DNA from: Flabesymbios commensalis
Lineage: Eukaryota > Annelida > Polychaeta > Terebellida > Flabelligeridae
Assembly: GCA_964017125.1 (NCBI GenBank)
Contig: OZ024915.1
Coordinates: 73,662,032 to 73,726,031 of the forward strand
Length of the DNA: 64,000 nucleotides
Direction: 5' to 3'
The position numbers were made by a program, and so were the translations under genes. Shown piece after piece: positions 21,396 to 32,847 of the stretch. A model generated the notes under the pieces. The model ran no database searches. It saw only the letters and a list, made by a program, of their open reading frames with translations, and was not told the origin of the DNA. The stretch's first letter is position 1, and the number at the start of each line of letters is the position of its first letter.

Positions 21396-22655
21396 ATCGC
21401 ATGCAATGTAATTTGTGAACCATCAAACACGAGACTTTGACCTATTGTTGGGCCAGCGTCTACGACATTAGATCAAAGTCTTATGGCTGCTGTACAGAGT
21501 GGGACTGCTGCTTCTAAGCCAGATTATTATGATGTCTTCAATTCTCATTGCAGTCGGGTGAATCGAGTTGGAACCGTGTTGTCCAGCGGTTTATCAGGGT
21601 TTATGTGATGGGTGGGCACACAGTACACTCCTGATCAGCCATATGCAGCCATAAGGTGGTTATATGCGGCCATAGCTCACTAATTATAAGAGGTCGAGGT
21701 TTCTCAGAGAAAATATACTTGGAAAAGAAGCAGTTTGTTTTACTTGATTATTAATTATAAGTAGTAAAATGCTCACAAATACTAGTTCCTATGCGATTAT
21801 ACTGACATCAATTTGTATGAAGCGCCATCAGAATATTTTAGCAGGAGGTCTTTTTTGGAGGTCATGCTTTTAAAGGTTTCTTCGAGCAAATATACTTGGA
21901 AGAGAAGCGTTTTATTATCATTGTCCGTGTACCTAGTAATGTGTTTATCAATCTCTATGCGGCGCCAGCGGATAACTTTGGTAGCAGGGGCACTCTTCAT
22001 GCTATTTATTTATTATTTTATTAATTTTTTAGTGTTTATATGCAAAAATATATACGATAATTGTACGACTGTGCAATTGTAAATAAAATTGTGTACATTA
22101 AGATATCAAATACAGGTGACCAGCACCCATACTATATGTTTGACATGCGGGATAAAATTGTACATAAACTTAAATTTAAGTTATAAAACTAATTTGAATA
22201 TACGTACTAAATAAAATACAGATAGCATTTGGGAACAGGGGGCCCCTTTATGATATGACAATGCCATCAATATTAATTAAGTATGCGGCGCCAAAAAGTA
22301 AATACATCAATGTCTATGCAAAAGGCCATCTATGATCTTGATTTATATATAAGCACAATTCATCCTTTAATTTAGAAATTATTTTATTTAATACCACTAT
22401 AGTTTGTCAAAATGGCTATCATTGAGCATTGTTTGATTGTTTGTTTTAAAATGTAAGTACGTTGTATTTATTATTTATGTTTTTGTTATTAATGACATGA
22501 TTATGACATCATTGTTTTTTTGTTTGCATAGTTAAGCATTTTTTCATAGTTAAGTGTATGATTAAGTGCTATGAACTAGCTTGTAAAACACTACTACCAA
22601 CCAGCTATATGCGTTGTACAATTAACCCTCTACCCTCTAAGTTATATTCTTTAAA
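21396..22655. other. No gene; short direct repeat only
   Basis: AAATATACTTGGAAAAGAAGC near 21709 recurs as AAATATACTTGGAAGAGAAGC near 21887. The rest is AT-rich without recognised content. Confidence 0.4.
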
Positions 22656-22659
22656 GATT

Positions 22660-22850
22660 AAAGTCGTTTCAATCAATGTTTTATTGCAGTTTTTGGACTC
22701 GAAATGTGTTTAAATATCAACATTTGCAAAAAATAAGCTGAAACAAATATGAGTAGTTTTTATGACTAGTTTTCACCCACTTGCAGTTGTTGGTCGCGGT
22801 AGTGGGACACAAAATCAGGTGGATGATTTTTTTTTAATTTAGTGCTAGGT
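22660..22850. mobile_element. Degenerate P2-type MITE
   Basis: TTTAAATATCAACATTTGCAAAAAA and CACCCACTTGCAGTTGTTGG / GTGGGACACAAAATCAGGTGG match the P2 body and core hairpin; the ends are worn. Confidence 0.5.
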
Positions 22851-22879
22851 AAATCAAATAATGCAATATGTCTATGTCT

Positions 22880-23165
22880 CGTAGCTAGAAATATTTTAAT
22901 AAAAAACACGTTTAGAAACACAAGGGTTAACCTTTACAACGCTGAAATATTCGTGCATAAACCGTGGAGACCAAATGATTTTTTTCAATTTGAAATCATC
23001 GAAAATGTCCTGGTTAGATTTTCCCTATCCATTTTAATACATATATGCTATGGGTCTACGGCCATAATAAATATTTAGTTCTTTCAGCGCGGAGATCGAC
23101 TTTAGACGTCAGAATCTGACGTCAATAGACGTCAGATTGTGACGTCTAAAGACGATCCCCGCGCT
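22880..23165. mobile_element. Element P3 with GACGTCAGA palindrome
   Basis: The body has ACCGTGGAGACCAAATG and ATGCTATGGGTCTACGGCC. It ends in the near-perfect palindrome 23088-23162: GCGCGGAGATCGACTTTAGA, then AATCTGACGTC and its complement. Relatives lie at 24400-24600 (inverted) and 26985-27350. Confidence 0.6.
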
Positions 23166-23910
23166 CTGTTATTTCAAACGTGATGTTACGGACATAACTT
23201 GACAAGCACCCAAATGCAATGTGGATGCTAGTATATCTTCAGCATCGCATCGTCTTGTCGCAAAAGGTCCCATTTCATCTGTATCTGCTACAAATAGTGA
23301 TCACCGATGAGTTTGATACATTATAATCCTTCATAATACCAGATCGATATAGAAAAAAATGTGCTTTTTTTGCATGTCTTTATTTGTCTTTTTATTACTG
23401 TAAAATAATATATTGTTATCAAAGTTATATTTTATTATCACTTAGCATCAATTAGTTGTTGTTTTATTACCATTAATATGATATGTTTTGTCATTTATCA
23501 ATGTTTATTGCTATTCTTTTTATTACAGCGATATTATAACAGTACATTTCTCATTGCTACATATTTCTGTTATAACACATGCAATTCCATAATAAATAAA
23601 TGAATAGTGACATCGTTTTTTTGCTGCTTTGCTAATAACAAAACCACATGCTTCGATGTCTTTTTTAAACAAATGATAGTCATCATGAAATAACATAATG
23701 AAACATGTCATATAGGATTGCACCTTAAGTACATTAAGAACCTTAGTTATTTAGTTTTCTGTATAAAACATGTAAAGGGAATTTCACCCTTACCTCAAAT
23801 ATTCTGAACGAAACGTGTAATAACAATAGCAATGCATCTGTTTATTTTGTTTCGAACATTTTAAACAGCAACCTGCATCAGTATGAATACAATACACATC
23901 GATGTATGTT
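23166..23910. other. AT-rich stretch, nothing recognised
   Basis: No supported feature. Confidence 0.35.
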
Positions 23911-23955
23911 AGGTACTAGGTACTAGGTACTAGGTACTTAGGTACTTAGGTACTA
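23911..23955 (+). repeat. GGTACTA heptamer microsatellite
   Basis: Six units of GGTACTA with two G-to-TAG-like variants. Confidence 0.9.
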
Positions 23956-23984
23956 TTAATGAAATGTCACATATTTTAATTTTC

Positions 23985-24300
23985 ATCCACTTGAAGTTGT
24001 GTCTCGCTATCGTGATTCACAACTAAAAGTGGGCAAAAATTACTCATATTTGTTTATTTTCAAACCAAATATTTGCAAATTGTATTTTTAAGCACTCATT
24101 TCATTCCCAACACGTGTTATTGATTCTGTTATTAATAAAACAGACTAAAAAACGACTACTGTCGCGTTCAGCAGGGTAACCCTTTAACCACCAAATTATT
24201 TATTATACATTTCACTCACGTGAAGTTGTGTTTCGCTGACGAGACACACAACTTCACGTGAGTGAAAATGATTAAGGCAGAATGGAGGTCAACTGTTTTA
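23985..24300. mobile_element. P2- and P1-type TTAA MITE pieces, adjoining
   Basis: 23985-24178 is a P2 body ending GTTCAGCAGGG. A P1-like piece follows with CCCTTTAACCACC and a clean hairpin (CACTCACGTGAAGTTGTG / CACAACTTCACGTGAGTG). Confidence 0.55.
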
Positions 24301-24399
24301 CAATCTTGCTGATTGATATCACATTTTATCTTTAACCTGTCTAAAAGGTGGTGCGCAATGTGCAAAAAAAAAGATAAAAACCCGAATATAATCGGAATC

Positions 24400-24600
24400 G
24401 GCATTTAACCCGTACATTACGGTTATAGACTTTAGACGTCAGAATCTCTAAAGTCGATCCCACACTGTAAGAGTAAACATATGTGTAACGGTCGGAGACA
24501 CATAACATACGTGTAGGTATTCTATTGAATCGGGAAGAGCTGACTAAGACTTTTACGATGATGTCAAATTGAAAAAAAACCTTTGGTCTCCATTGTCTAT
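24400..24600 (-). mobile_element. Element P3, inverted copy
   Basis: GACTTTAGACGTCAGAATC at the left and TTGAAAAAAAACC / TTTGGTCTCCATTG at the right, i.e. the complement of 22940-23110. Confidence 0.55.
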
Positions 24601-24620
24601 ACACAAATTGTCAACGCTTG

Positions 24621-24680
24621 TCTTCATCCACTACAAGCCGCGAATTGCTGTCGCAATTCTCGACTTGTAGTGGATGAAGA
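24621..24680. repeat. Hairpin with 17-bp arms
   Basis: TCTTCATCCACTACAAG and its exact complement CTTGTAGTGGATGAAGA around a 26-bp loop that is itself palindromic (GCGAATTG/CAATTCTC). Confidence 0.85.
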
Positions 24681-24699
24681 TGAATTGAAGAAGGTGACA

Positions 24700-25500
24700 A
24701 ATTAACGAAAATTGTCATGTATTGGTAAAACAGTTTCATGATGACATAGAAATTTTCATTCTAAAACCCTTAGTTGTGATAAATTTTGCTAGTTTTCAGG
24801 GGTGTAAAAATATGCTTTTATGCATCGTGAGGGCTTAAAGGGTTAAGGGTCAAAGGATTAAGTATTAGTAATGGTATTTAAATAGCACATATCGAACTTT
24901 AGCAACCAGAATGTCGTATATGCCGCCCATTTGCGTGCCACATGTGACACATGTGGATTTCATTTCGTCAACATTTTTTTTATTCATCTATCGGTTCAAT
25001 CCATTTAAATCTGCAGACCTAGAATACGGATGTAAGGTATGCAGATTTAAAAAGGTTGAACAGATAGATGATTAATAATATAAAGTTAACTCTTTTATTT
25101 CCATCGTCAAATATAAAACTTAGGGGGGGGGTCAAGTAGCCTATTACGTATGGACCTGTAATTCTCAGGATATCTGCTACGGCTGGACTCCAGGGGTCAA
25201 GAACCCCCTTTTCAAAAGTAAACTATCTAAACATCATCAAAACGGCAAACATAAACATATGACTGTTCGACACTAAAAAAATAATTTACTAGAGGTCGTT
25301 GGGGCACTGCCCTAGTAAATGTAAAGTGTCAAACACCGATGTAGTCAATCAGACAATCTCCCCTCCCTTTTTTAATTCTGGAACCGCCCCTGGAGTCTAG
25401 ACGTATAACGTTAGATATCCTGAGGATTACAGGCTCATATACATGGTGCATGTGTTCTTATTTGCAATGGCAAACAACATTACCTGGTTACTCTTCAAGT
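24700..25500. other. No gene recognised
   Basis: A weak inverted pair, TCATCTATCGGTTCAA near 24984 and TTGAACAGATAGATGA near 25057, may be a small hairpin element. Confidence 0.35.
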
Positions 25501-25504
25501 AACA

Positions 25505-25600
25505 GGGCTGTCTTCTCGTACACTATATCGTAGGCTTTGAATTGGTCTCGACCAATCCGAAGCCTACGATATATCGCAACTTGTACGAGAATACGGGCCA
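25505..25600. mobile_element. CGTATTCTCGTACAAG palindrome, diverged copy
   Basis: TTCTCGTACACTATATCG, TAGGCTTTGAATTGGTCTCG and the inverse GAAGCCTACGATATATCGCA, CTTGTACGAGAATACGGGCC. Same family as 27172-27287. Confidence 0.8.
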
Positions 25601-25859
25601 GAGCTGTATTATATTGACAGGGTTTCTAAGCTGTGTCCAAACCAAAGTAAGACAATTGGGTGCCGGACTACAATGTCTTCGCAAATGTCAAATGCGCAAT
25701 AGAAATACGAGAGAAACATCCGCACATGTTTTTTTTATTTTTGGCTGAATCTGATGCTACAGTAATAAATCCGTGCTCTGATTCCGGGATGTTGACGTCC
25801 TCGTGCAGAATCCATACGTGAGCAAATCCCCATTGGGGACTGGACACACACCACACACC

Positions 25860-25925
25860 ACCCAACGCTGGGGCAATGCTGAACTACAGTCTGCGACGCT
25901 GGCTCAGCATTGCCCACCAATGGGT
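25860..25925. repeat. CAACGTTGG-type palindromic repeat
   Basis: CACCCAACGCTGGGGCAATG with CTGCGACGCTGGCTCAGCAT and CACCAATGGGTG. Confidence 0.6.
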
Positions 25926-26006
25926 GAGTGTATGGTGCTGGCTGGTCACTGACCGATTGACCAGACCAAGTAGCCAGTGGCTAGTGATGGACGGTGTGAG
26001 AGGAGA

Positions 26007-26408
26007 GAGGCGGCGTGTGTGAGACCACAGAGACTCCCAGCCCTCTCCTCAACCCTGTAACCCCTACAACGCTGAGAGGCGGCGTGTGTGAGACCACAGA
26101 GAGTCCCAACCCTCTCCTTAGCCCTGTAACCCCTACAACGCTGAAAGGCGGCGTGTGTGAGACCACAGAGACTCCAAACCCTCTCCTTAGCCCTGTAACC
26201 CCTACAACGCTGAGAGGCGGCGTGTGTGAGACCACAGAGACTCCCAACCCTCTCCTTAACCCTGTAACCCCTACAACGCTGAAAAGTGGCGTGTGTGAGA
26301 CCACAGAGACTCCCAACCCTCTCCTTAACCCTGTAACCCCTACAACGCTGAGAGGCGGCGTGTGTGAGACCACAGAGAGTCCCAACCCTCTCCTTAGCCC
26401 TGTAACCC
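26007..26408 (+). repeat. 69-bp minisatellite, about 6 units
   Basis: Unit words: GAGGCGGCGTGTGTGAGACC, ACAGAGACTCCCAACCCTCT and CCTGTAACCCCTACAACGCT. The period is 69 bp (GAGG at 26007 and 26076). Because 69 is 23 codons, frames on both strands stay open. I see no promoter, splice site or ends that would make a gene. Confidence 0.95.
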
Positions 26409-26757
26409 TTTAACTGCCGGTGCCGCATATTTTCGGGTTGTTTTTAGCACATTAAATACCACCTATTAAACATGTAAAAGTAAAATATGACATCAATCCG
26501 CAATTCTGTGAAACTCAATGACCTCGACCTCCTTTGTTTTCACCGAGCTGGCTAATACAATGAAGCATGGGGGTGGGGGTGATATATAGCCTAACCTTGT
26601 TTTCACCGAGTGACGTCACTGCGTTTCACAGAATATTTGAAAACAGTTGACCTCCATTTTGTCAAATCTGAATAATTTTCACTCACCTGAAGTTGTGGAT
26701 CGCGTCAGCGAGACACAACTTCAAGTGAGTGAAAATTCGAATTGAATAATTTGGCGG
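26405..26757. mobile_element. P1-type MITE interrupted by another MITE
   Basis: Starts CCCTTTAACTGCCGGTGCCG as in 15835-16072 and follows that copy closely, including CACTCACCTGAAGTTGTGG / ACAACTTCAAGTGAGTG. The 26503-26636 insert breaks it between GACATCAATCCGCA and TTGAAAACAG. Confidence 0.75.
26503..26636. mobile_element. TTCTGTGAAAC MITE, single-unit copy
   Basis: Ends TTCTGTGAAACTCAATGACC and GCGTTTCACAGAA, inverted. Comparison with the uninterrupted P1 copy at 15930 shows the insertion point directly. Confidence 0.8.
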
Positions 26758-26761
26758 TTTA

Positions 26762-26980
26762 ATTTGTCGTTTTAATCTGTTTTATTAGTCTACCAAAACA
26801 CTGTTACTTGGGAATGAAATGTGTGTCTAAACATCAACATTTGCAAATATTGCAAAGCTTTGCAAATATAAATTAAACAAATATGGGTAATTTTCAGCCA
26901 CTTAAAGTTGTGGGTCGCGGGAGCAAGATATAACTTCAAGTGGGTGAAAAATTATAAATATAAATTCAGCAGGATAAGGG
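26762..26980. mobile_element. P2-type MITE
   Basis: Body GTGTGTCTAAACATCAACATT, hairpin CACTTAAAGTTGTGGGTCGC, end AGCAGGATAAGGG followed by TTAA at 26981-26984. Confidence 0.7.
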
Positions 26981-26984
26981 TTAA

Positions 26985-27350
26985 CCCTTTAACCCTGACA
27001 ACGCTAAAATATATTTGAATGGGGACTAGAGGGTTTTTTTCATCATAATGTTAGCTCTTTCTGCTTCATTTCAATACCTATGTTATGGGTCTACGGCCAT
27101 TATATATGTTTTACCCTTTGAGAGCGGGGGACGAATTTAGACGTCAGAATCTGACGTGTATAGACGATTCTGGGGCCGTATTCTCGTACAAGTTACGATA
27201 TATCGTAGGCTTCTGATTGGTCGAGATGGCCATCTCGACCAATCAGAAGCCTACGATATATCGTAACTTGTACGAGAATACGGGCCCTGAGGACTAAAGA
27301 CGGACATCAGATTCTGACAGCTAATGTCGATCCCGTGCTGAATAAGATAA
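26985..27350. mobile_element. P3-type element holding a nested palindrome
   Basis: It starts CCCTTTAACCCTGACAACGC right after the TTAA of the previous element. The body has ATGTTATGGGTCTACGGCC and the AGACGTCAGAATCTGACGT arm; the matching arm CATCAGATTCTGACAG lies after the nested palindrome. Confidence 0.65.
27172..27287. mobile_element. Near-perfect 116-bp palindromic MITE
   Basis: Two 58-bp arms without a spacer; centre GATGG|CCATC between 27229 and 27230. The arms differ only in the outermost few bases. The arm words are CGTATTCTCGTACAAGTTAC, GATATATCGTAGGCTTCTGA and TTGGTCGAGATGG. Confidence 0.9.
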
Positions 27351-27384
27351 GCTTAGAGCACGACTATAGTCATAAATCCGTTTT

Positions 27385-27540
27385 ATCAGACGATCAAATC
27401 ACTGTTATTGAGAACAAAATGAGCGTTTAAACATCAAGATTTACAAATGTGTGGTCTCAAATCAAGGAAATATAAATAATCGTCACCCACGTGAAGTTGT
27501 AGGTCGCGGTAGCGAGACACAACATCAAGTTTGTTTGTTG
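27385..27540. mobile_element. Truncated P2-type MITE
   Basis: GTTTAAACATCAAGATTTAC and the core CACCCACGTGAAGTTGTAGG / GCGAGACACAACATCAAG. Confidence 0.5.
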
Positions 27541-28125
27541 CACTTTAAGAGTTCTCAGCAATATGTCTGCTGGGCCGAAAACTCGTAATGAATACACTAT
27601 GTACAGCGAGAACACAGAAAAACCCTAACCCTTAGGATGCTGGGACCGTATATAACGTTATCTACCAAATTTAAAGGCAATTAAAATGCCACTAAAATTG
27701 AAAAAATAACATTTTATGATGAATGAATAAAAAAGATAACTCAATTTGAAAGATGATTTTTCTTTTAAAGCTGAAAATTGTGTTAGTATTTCCCGCTGCA
27801 AATGAATGAACAATAGAAACACACAAGGGTTCACAGGGATAAATCTGCTGTGCCGAATAAAGGTGCATACCGCAGTCTGGTTATCCGCGCAACAAATGAA
27901 TTATATACAGCGAGAAGACCGAAAAACAATGTTCAAAGAAACTGGAAACTATTGTATTCTGCTGGATGTGTGGAGGAAACGGTTGACATTTCTCTACACC
28001 AGCCATGAACATGTCCAATATAACATTTGAGGTCTCATGTTAAATTATTTCGTCTTTAAAAAGTGTTCAGAAAAAATATACCTTCACGATTAAATATAGT
28101 GATTAGAGCTAAAAGGGGTTGGATC
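27541..28125. other. No gene recognised
   Basis: ACAGCGAGAACACAGAAAAA near 27605 and ACAGCGAGAAGACCGAAAAA near 27907 form a weak direct repeat, otherwise nothing. Confidence 0.35.
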
Positions 28126-28440
28126 GAAATAATGCTGGCCCAGTGTCGCAGCATTACATCAGCATTGAGCAATTTATCGTGTTATCTGGTGTTTCTGGCG
28201 CCGGGATGGAATGCGTCTCCCGCACAGTCACGGTATACAGCAGTCAGAAAACACGGTACAATCACCCAATGCTGTTTTAATGGTCGGCTAGCGTCGAAGA
28301 CTGTGGGTCAACATTAAAACAACATTGGGTGAATGTCACGTGTTTACGCAAATTATACAACAGACACAGTGATGGATTTGTGTTGGGCCAGCTTCGTAGA
28401 CGATTGACCGGCATTGAACCAGCAATGGGCTGCAACGCTT
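28126..28440. repeat. Cluster of CAACGTTGG-type palindromes
   Basis: GCTGGCCCAGTGTCGCAGC (28134), CACCCAATGCTGTTTTAATG...CATTAAAACAACATTGGGTG (28264-28333) and TTGTGTTGGGCCAGCTTCG (28379). Confidence 0.6.
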
Positions 28441-30720
28441 GGCTAAATTTATATTCGAATTTAGCATCATATTTTAATCAGTTATTAATGTAAAAAAGTT
28501 ATATTTTATAAAACCACAAAGGTTCATACGGTCCAATTTTCAGAGCATACAAATTGTGAGGCTTTTTAAACATTTAATTTATGGTGCACTGCTTCTAAAC
28601 ACATTCCGACGAGATTGGTATTTGGCGAAAGAATAACGTAGACTTTCTTGGGCAGATTATAAGATTTGGCCCTGCAGATCTTACGATGAGCGGTTGCTGG
28701 AGAATTCCGTGGAGATCAATTCCAAGATCTGGCTAAAAGCTTAGGAATGGTCCATGAACGAATCCGATGCTTAAAACGTTCGTGTTTTTCACATGTTTTT
28801 TTTTTTCGTTTGGTCCAATCCATAAACTGTATTCTGACCACTGTACTATACATTATATATTGCATAAATAATGCACAGCACAAATCAAAACAAAGCGCAA
28901 TAACACTAACCAGAGCATTGTTGTGTAGTGATAATGGCAAACAGTAGTAGCTTGTGACTCTTCAAGTAAACAGTTACTGCTGTTTGCCATAGCTGTAGGT
29001 TTTTTTTCTATCTGCTTTTTTTTGCAATATTATTTTTTTCCCCAAAGTTAGGAAGAAAAATATGATTGTAAAAAATCATCTTTTTCTGAGAGGTGGTAGC
29101 CGTGTTCAGACTAATTGTGCACCTTTGTGTTCAACTTTACACAAAAACTAAAGTAAATTTTTGAACACTACAAGAAATTTCCCACTAGCCTGTACCTGAA
29201 TCTTTTTGGAGCACTTTATTGAAAAACCGAATAATGATATTTAAAAAATCTCGCAAATTTGACAGACATTTTAAGCTGCATTTGTGAAGCGTTTGACCTC
29301 CCTATTATTGCATTGCAAATAAGCCTTCCTAAGCTGTCTCTCTTGTTAATAGCCTTTCTAAGCTGTCTCTCTTGTAAATAGGTAATTATCTGTGGTTTGA
29401 TGAACAGTTGACAGAATGTACTGCGTCAGTAATGGAGGTTATAAGGTCACAGGGTCAGCTGTAAATGAGCTGAGGTTTTACGTGGAATGACACTAATCGC
29501 CACCTGGTGACGATAGGTCACAATCAGCCACACAGTCTCACAGGTCAAGAGTTGAAATGCCTTGTTCACAATGTACGACGTGTATCAGGACGTTTCAAAG
29601 CCACGTATCGAAAGAACGTATTTTTTACTACACATCTCGCCAATTTACGAATTCCTATTATAATTTTAAAGCTGTCAACGTATATCTGTCTTTACATATA
29701 TATGCAAACATTTAATCAGTTTTTTTTGCAATCTTCCACATAATCATATGGCAACATACATTAATCAATGCAACCATGTACAATGTATGCATGGCACAAA
29801 AATGTGATACAACTCATATTGTTAAGATTTTAATGTCAAATGCACCATTCACTTTTCATTTTGATCGACAATTTGATTTCGTGTTTTAAAATATCACTGT
29901 GTTAAAATTTAAAAACATGGATGATTGAGCTTCAGCCAACACCTACGCACATAGACCTACCATCTTCATCTATCAAGTTGTCTGCTGCCGGCAGACTCCT
30001 TGATATCACGTATATGTGCTATGCGTTCAGAACACCCTTCTTCCCTGCCCAACTCCTGCAGGCCAGACAATCTGACCTGAGTGTGACCTCCATACCACAG
30101 TCAGTAAACCGGTGACGTCATAATGAATATTCATGATGCTCGCACCCCCTCCATTTCGTACAGGCCTCAAACACACCTGTTGTCAAGGTCAGACTGGTAG
30201 TCTGACGGTCTGACCTGACTGGGCAGGGTGAGACCTACAGACCTGAAGGCTAAATTGAGCAAGAATGAGCTCAGATGATTCAGATGACACTGACATCCAC
30301 CTTTGAAATGTTACTTACCTGTTTCAAAGAAAACTAATTGTTGTTATAATTAGGCATACCTGACAGTCCTTTAAAACAAATATGTTGATGCCAAAGTCAG
30401 GTCTCCATGGTAATAATTGACAAACACATGACAAAATAAACCATTTTTTCATTGTAAAATGGCGGCATTTGAGATGTTTTCAAGTGGAAAATATGGGCAA
30501 GTGTTCGAACTCTGCAACCGCTTGATCTATTATCAGTTGTTGGGACACTCTACCAGAAACAGCAACATATGTTTAGAATTGTTCTGCATTGTGACATAGT
30601 GAATCAACCAAACGAAATATGAGACACTTAAATTTAAATATAAATAAGGGAGAACAAAATACAAGAAAAACAATGCATTACAATCTGGCAATAGCTTTTA
30701 GCATTGGCGGATTCACAACC
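28441..30720. other. Long stretch without a supported gene
   Basis: It contains one GTAACTGCTGTTTGCC hairpin (28930-28997), a duplicated AAGCTGTCTCTCTTGT (29332, 29358), and a moderately GC-rich tract at 29920-30260 with TGACGTCA at 30113 that could be a regulatory region. An open frame of 64 codons at 29921 has no motif. Confidence 0.35.
28930..28997. repeat. GTAACTGCTGTTTGCC hairpin
   Basis: ATGGCAAACAGTAGTAGCTT, then ACTCTTCAAGTAAAC, then AGTTACTGCTGTTTGCCAT. The same design recurs at 39690, 39820, 48560 and 63895. Confidence 0.7.
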
Positions 30721-30724
30721 TTAA

Positions 30725-30954
30725 CCCTTATCCTGCTAAGTCAATTTATTTAAATTTTTAACCACTCGAGGTTGTGGATCGCAGTAGCGAGACACAACCT
30801 CAAGTGATTGAAAATTACTCATATTTCCTTAATTTTAGACTAAACATTTACAAATGTTGATGTTTAAACAGTCATTTCCTTTCCAATACCAGTGGTTTAA
30901 TCGGCTAATACAACTGATTAAAAACGATTTTTGTCGTGATTATCAGGCAAAGGG
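30725..30954. mobile_element. P2-type TTAA MITE, complete
   Basis: Exact TTAA at 30721-30724 and 30955-30958; ends CCCTTATCCTGC and GGCAAAGGG. Core hairpin CACTCGAGGTTGTGGATCGC / GCGAGACACAACCTCAAGTG. The best-preserved copy of the family here. Confidence 0.8.
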
Positions 30955-30989
30955 TTAAGAACTGACACCATTTTCTAAAACTAAATTGC

Positions 30990-31340
30990 TTAAACAATTG
31001 CCCAGAGTTGTCCAGTTTTGACACTTGCAACTATATTTTTGGCGAGAAGCGAAACAAATACTGTTGTACTAACATTTTTTTTTCAGGATCCGCCTTTTAT
31101 GTTTCCCGACTATCCCGTGTGATTTATCGATGCGACATAACGCTGCATGACTGTCTAAATACTAATATTAGCAAAAACGACCCACAAACACGTGATGTTG
31201 ACCCAATGTTGAGTTAGTGTTGAACCAGCGTCGAACCAGCGTCGCAGACGCTGGTCCAGCACTAACTCGACATTGGGTCATTGTCCCTTGTCCGTTGACT
31301 TAGTGTTGGGCCAGCGTCGCAGTTCGGTGGCCCAACACTA
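30990..31340 (+). repeat. Dispersed repeat with a CAACGTTGG palindrome
   Basis: CCCGTGTGATTTATCGATGC and CTAAATACTAATATTAGCAA match 41480-41545. The following 31200-31278 is a palindrome (GACCCAATGTTGAGTTAGTG / CACTAACTCGACATTGGGTC). Confidence 0.7.
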
Positions 31341-32382
31341 TAGTAAAAGTCACTTTAAATCTGTCACTTTCGCGTTGCATGTTTTTCGCTCATTCCTCCA
31401 GCAATTTTATCCGATTTTCATGAAATTTGGCAAGCGTTAGTTTCTAGTCTTACGGCACCTGCCCTGAAAATCTCAGGGAAAAATATTTCGTAGTTTAAAA
31501 GTTAGACCATTTGACATGTAGTTTTTGCGAATTATGACGCTCCTCTATAAACCCATTGCACGCTATCAGCTTCTCTCACGAAATTCCACTACATGTCAAA
31601 TGGTCCAACTTTTGAAATACTCATTCAAATTTCACGAAATTGTCAGGGTAGGCGCCGGAATAATTGAAAAGAGTGCTTGCAAAATTTGATGGAAATTGAT
31701 TTAGAATTGACTGAGAAATCAGCGAAAAACACCCAACGCTGGTGGAAGTTGACTGCAACTATAATTCAACATTGGGTCATTGTCTCTTTTCTCCTAGGGA
31801 GGCAACAAGCCACTTTTAGAAAAAAATGAGCAAAACCTCACTGACCTCATCCTTCCCTTGATATGGAGATGAAGAGATAAAGATGGATAACCAGGGGCCG
31901 AAACGAGATACTGGATCCGAAATGTTAACCCTTAGCACACTGATGTCTACCCTGATGACATCGCAAGGCTCTGACAAACTGTCCGCCATGTTTTAGCGGG
32001 CTTGGCTCTACTGTGATCACCAGAGCGCGCTAGCTGACTAGAGCCAACACCGTTACCGTCTTATCGATAGGCGGAGTCACTGTCTTTTTTACACGGGCAG
32101 CTGTGGAAAAATGGCAGTCACTGCGGCCGAGCTTCACGCAATGTGAGTGGCTTGGCTTAGCCGGGTAACTGATGTCGACTACAGTAGACATTCTGTGTTT
32201 TTATTAGCACCTGCATAACCAGTTGTTAAACGTAAAAAATGCTTCCAATCTTGTAACACTGATGGATGTTGGAACTTAAATTTCACAAATAACATAAATT
32301 TTCAGTCACTTGAAGTTGTGGCTGAAAATGTACCGTACTGTGAAACTGGGCTGTGTGGTTCCCATTTACCATGGCAGGACAG
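31341..32382. other. Dispersed repeat fragments, no gene
   Basis: 31400-31640 contains an imperfect inverted pair around ACATGTCAAATGGTC / GACCATTTGACATGTAG. 31836-31925 (CTGACCTCATCCTTCCCTTG, GATAACCAGGGGCCGAAACG) is duplicated at 41873-41945. Near 32300 is a fragment of the TTGAAGTTGTGG core. Confidence 0.5.
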
Positions 32383-32475
32383 TTACTTAGCGCTGCCCTG
32401 TGGTATTCTAGTATGATGTTGTACCAGGATTTAAATAACAACTGAATGACGGGAACAGATTACCGTGACCGCCCT
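32383..32475 (+). repeat. Dispersed repeat shared with 58750-58850
   Basis: AGTTACTTAGCGC..., GGATTTAAATAACAACTGAA, TGACGGGAACAGATTA; the partner has GGATTTAAATAACAACTGAA, TGACGGCGACAAATTA. Confidence 0.65.
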
Positions 32476-32847
32476 CAGCACAGGTCTCGACACACAATTA
32501 AATAGTGACGGGTTGTGATTCATCGAAATGCATTTACTGATAGGCTACAGTGTTGATGGGAAATCTTTGGGCTGCAACTATATGACACCTTACCTAGGAT
32601 ATCGCTCCAGTGTCGACCGGACGCTATAATATAGAGAATAGATGGTGATGAAAGATCAGATATTAAAATATTGACATAATACGAGACATAATACGACCGA
32701 TGAATACAGTAGAGGCCAGCAGATTGAAAAGTAGACTTAGCCACCTGCTTGGAAATCCCAATAAGTCTGTTTACTAACCCGCTATAGCGTAGTTTTTTAG
32801 GTTTGGCCGGCAAATCTTTATCCCTTTGATGTTGGCATACAACATCA

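Noticed and set aside
29921-30115. A short protein-coding gene of 64 codons with CRE-like TGACGTCA downstream
   Set aside because: Composition is mildly coding-like, but there are no motifs, splice sites or repeat of the frame elsewhere; only a weak regulatory-region guess remains.
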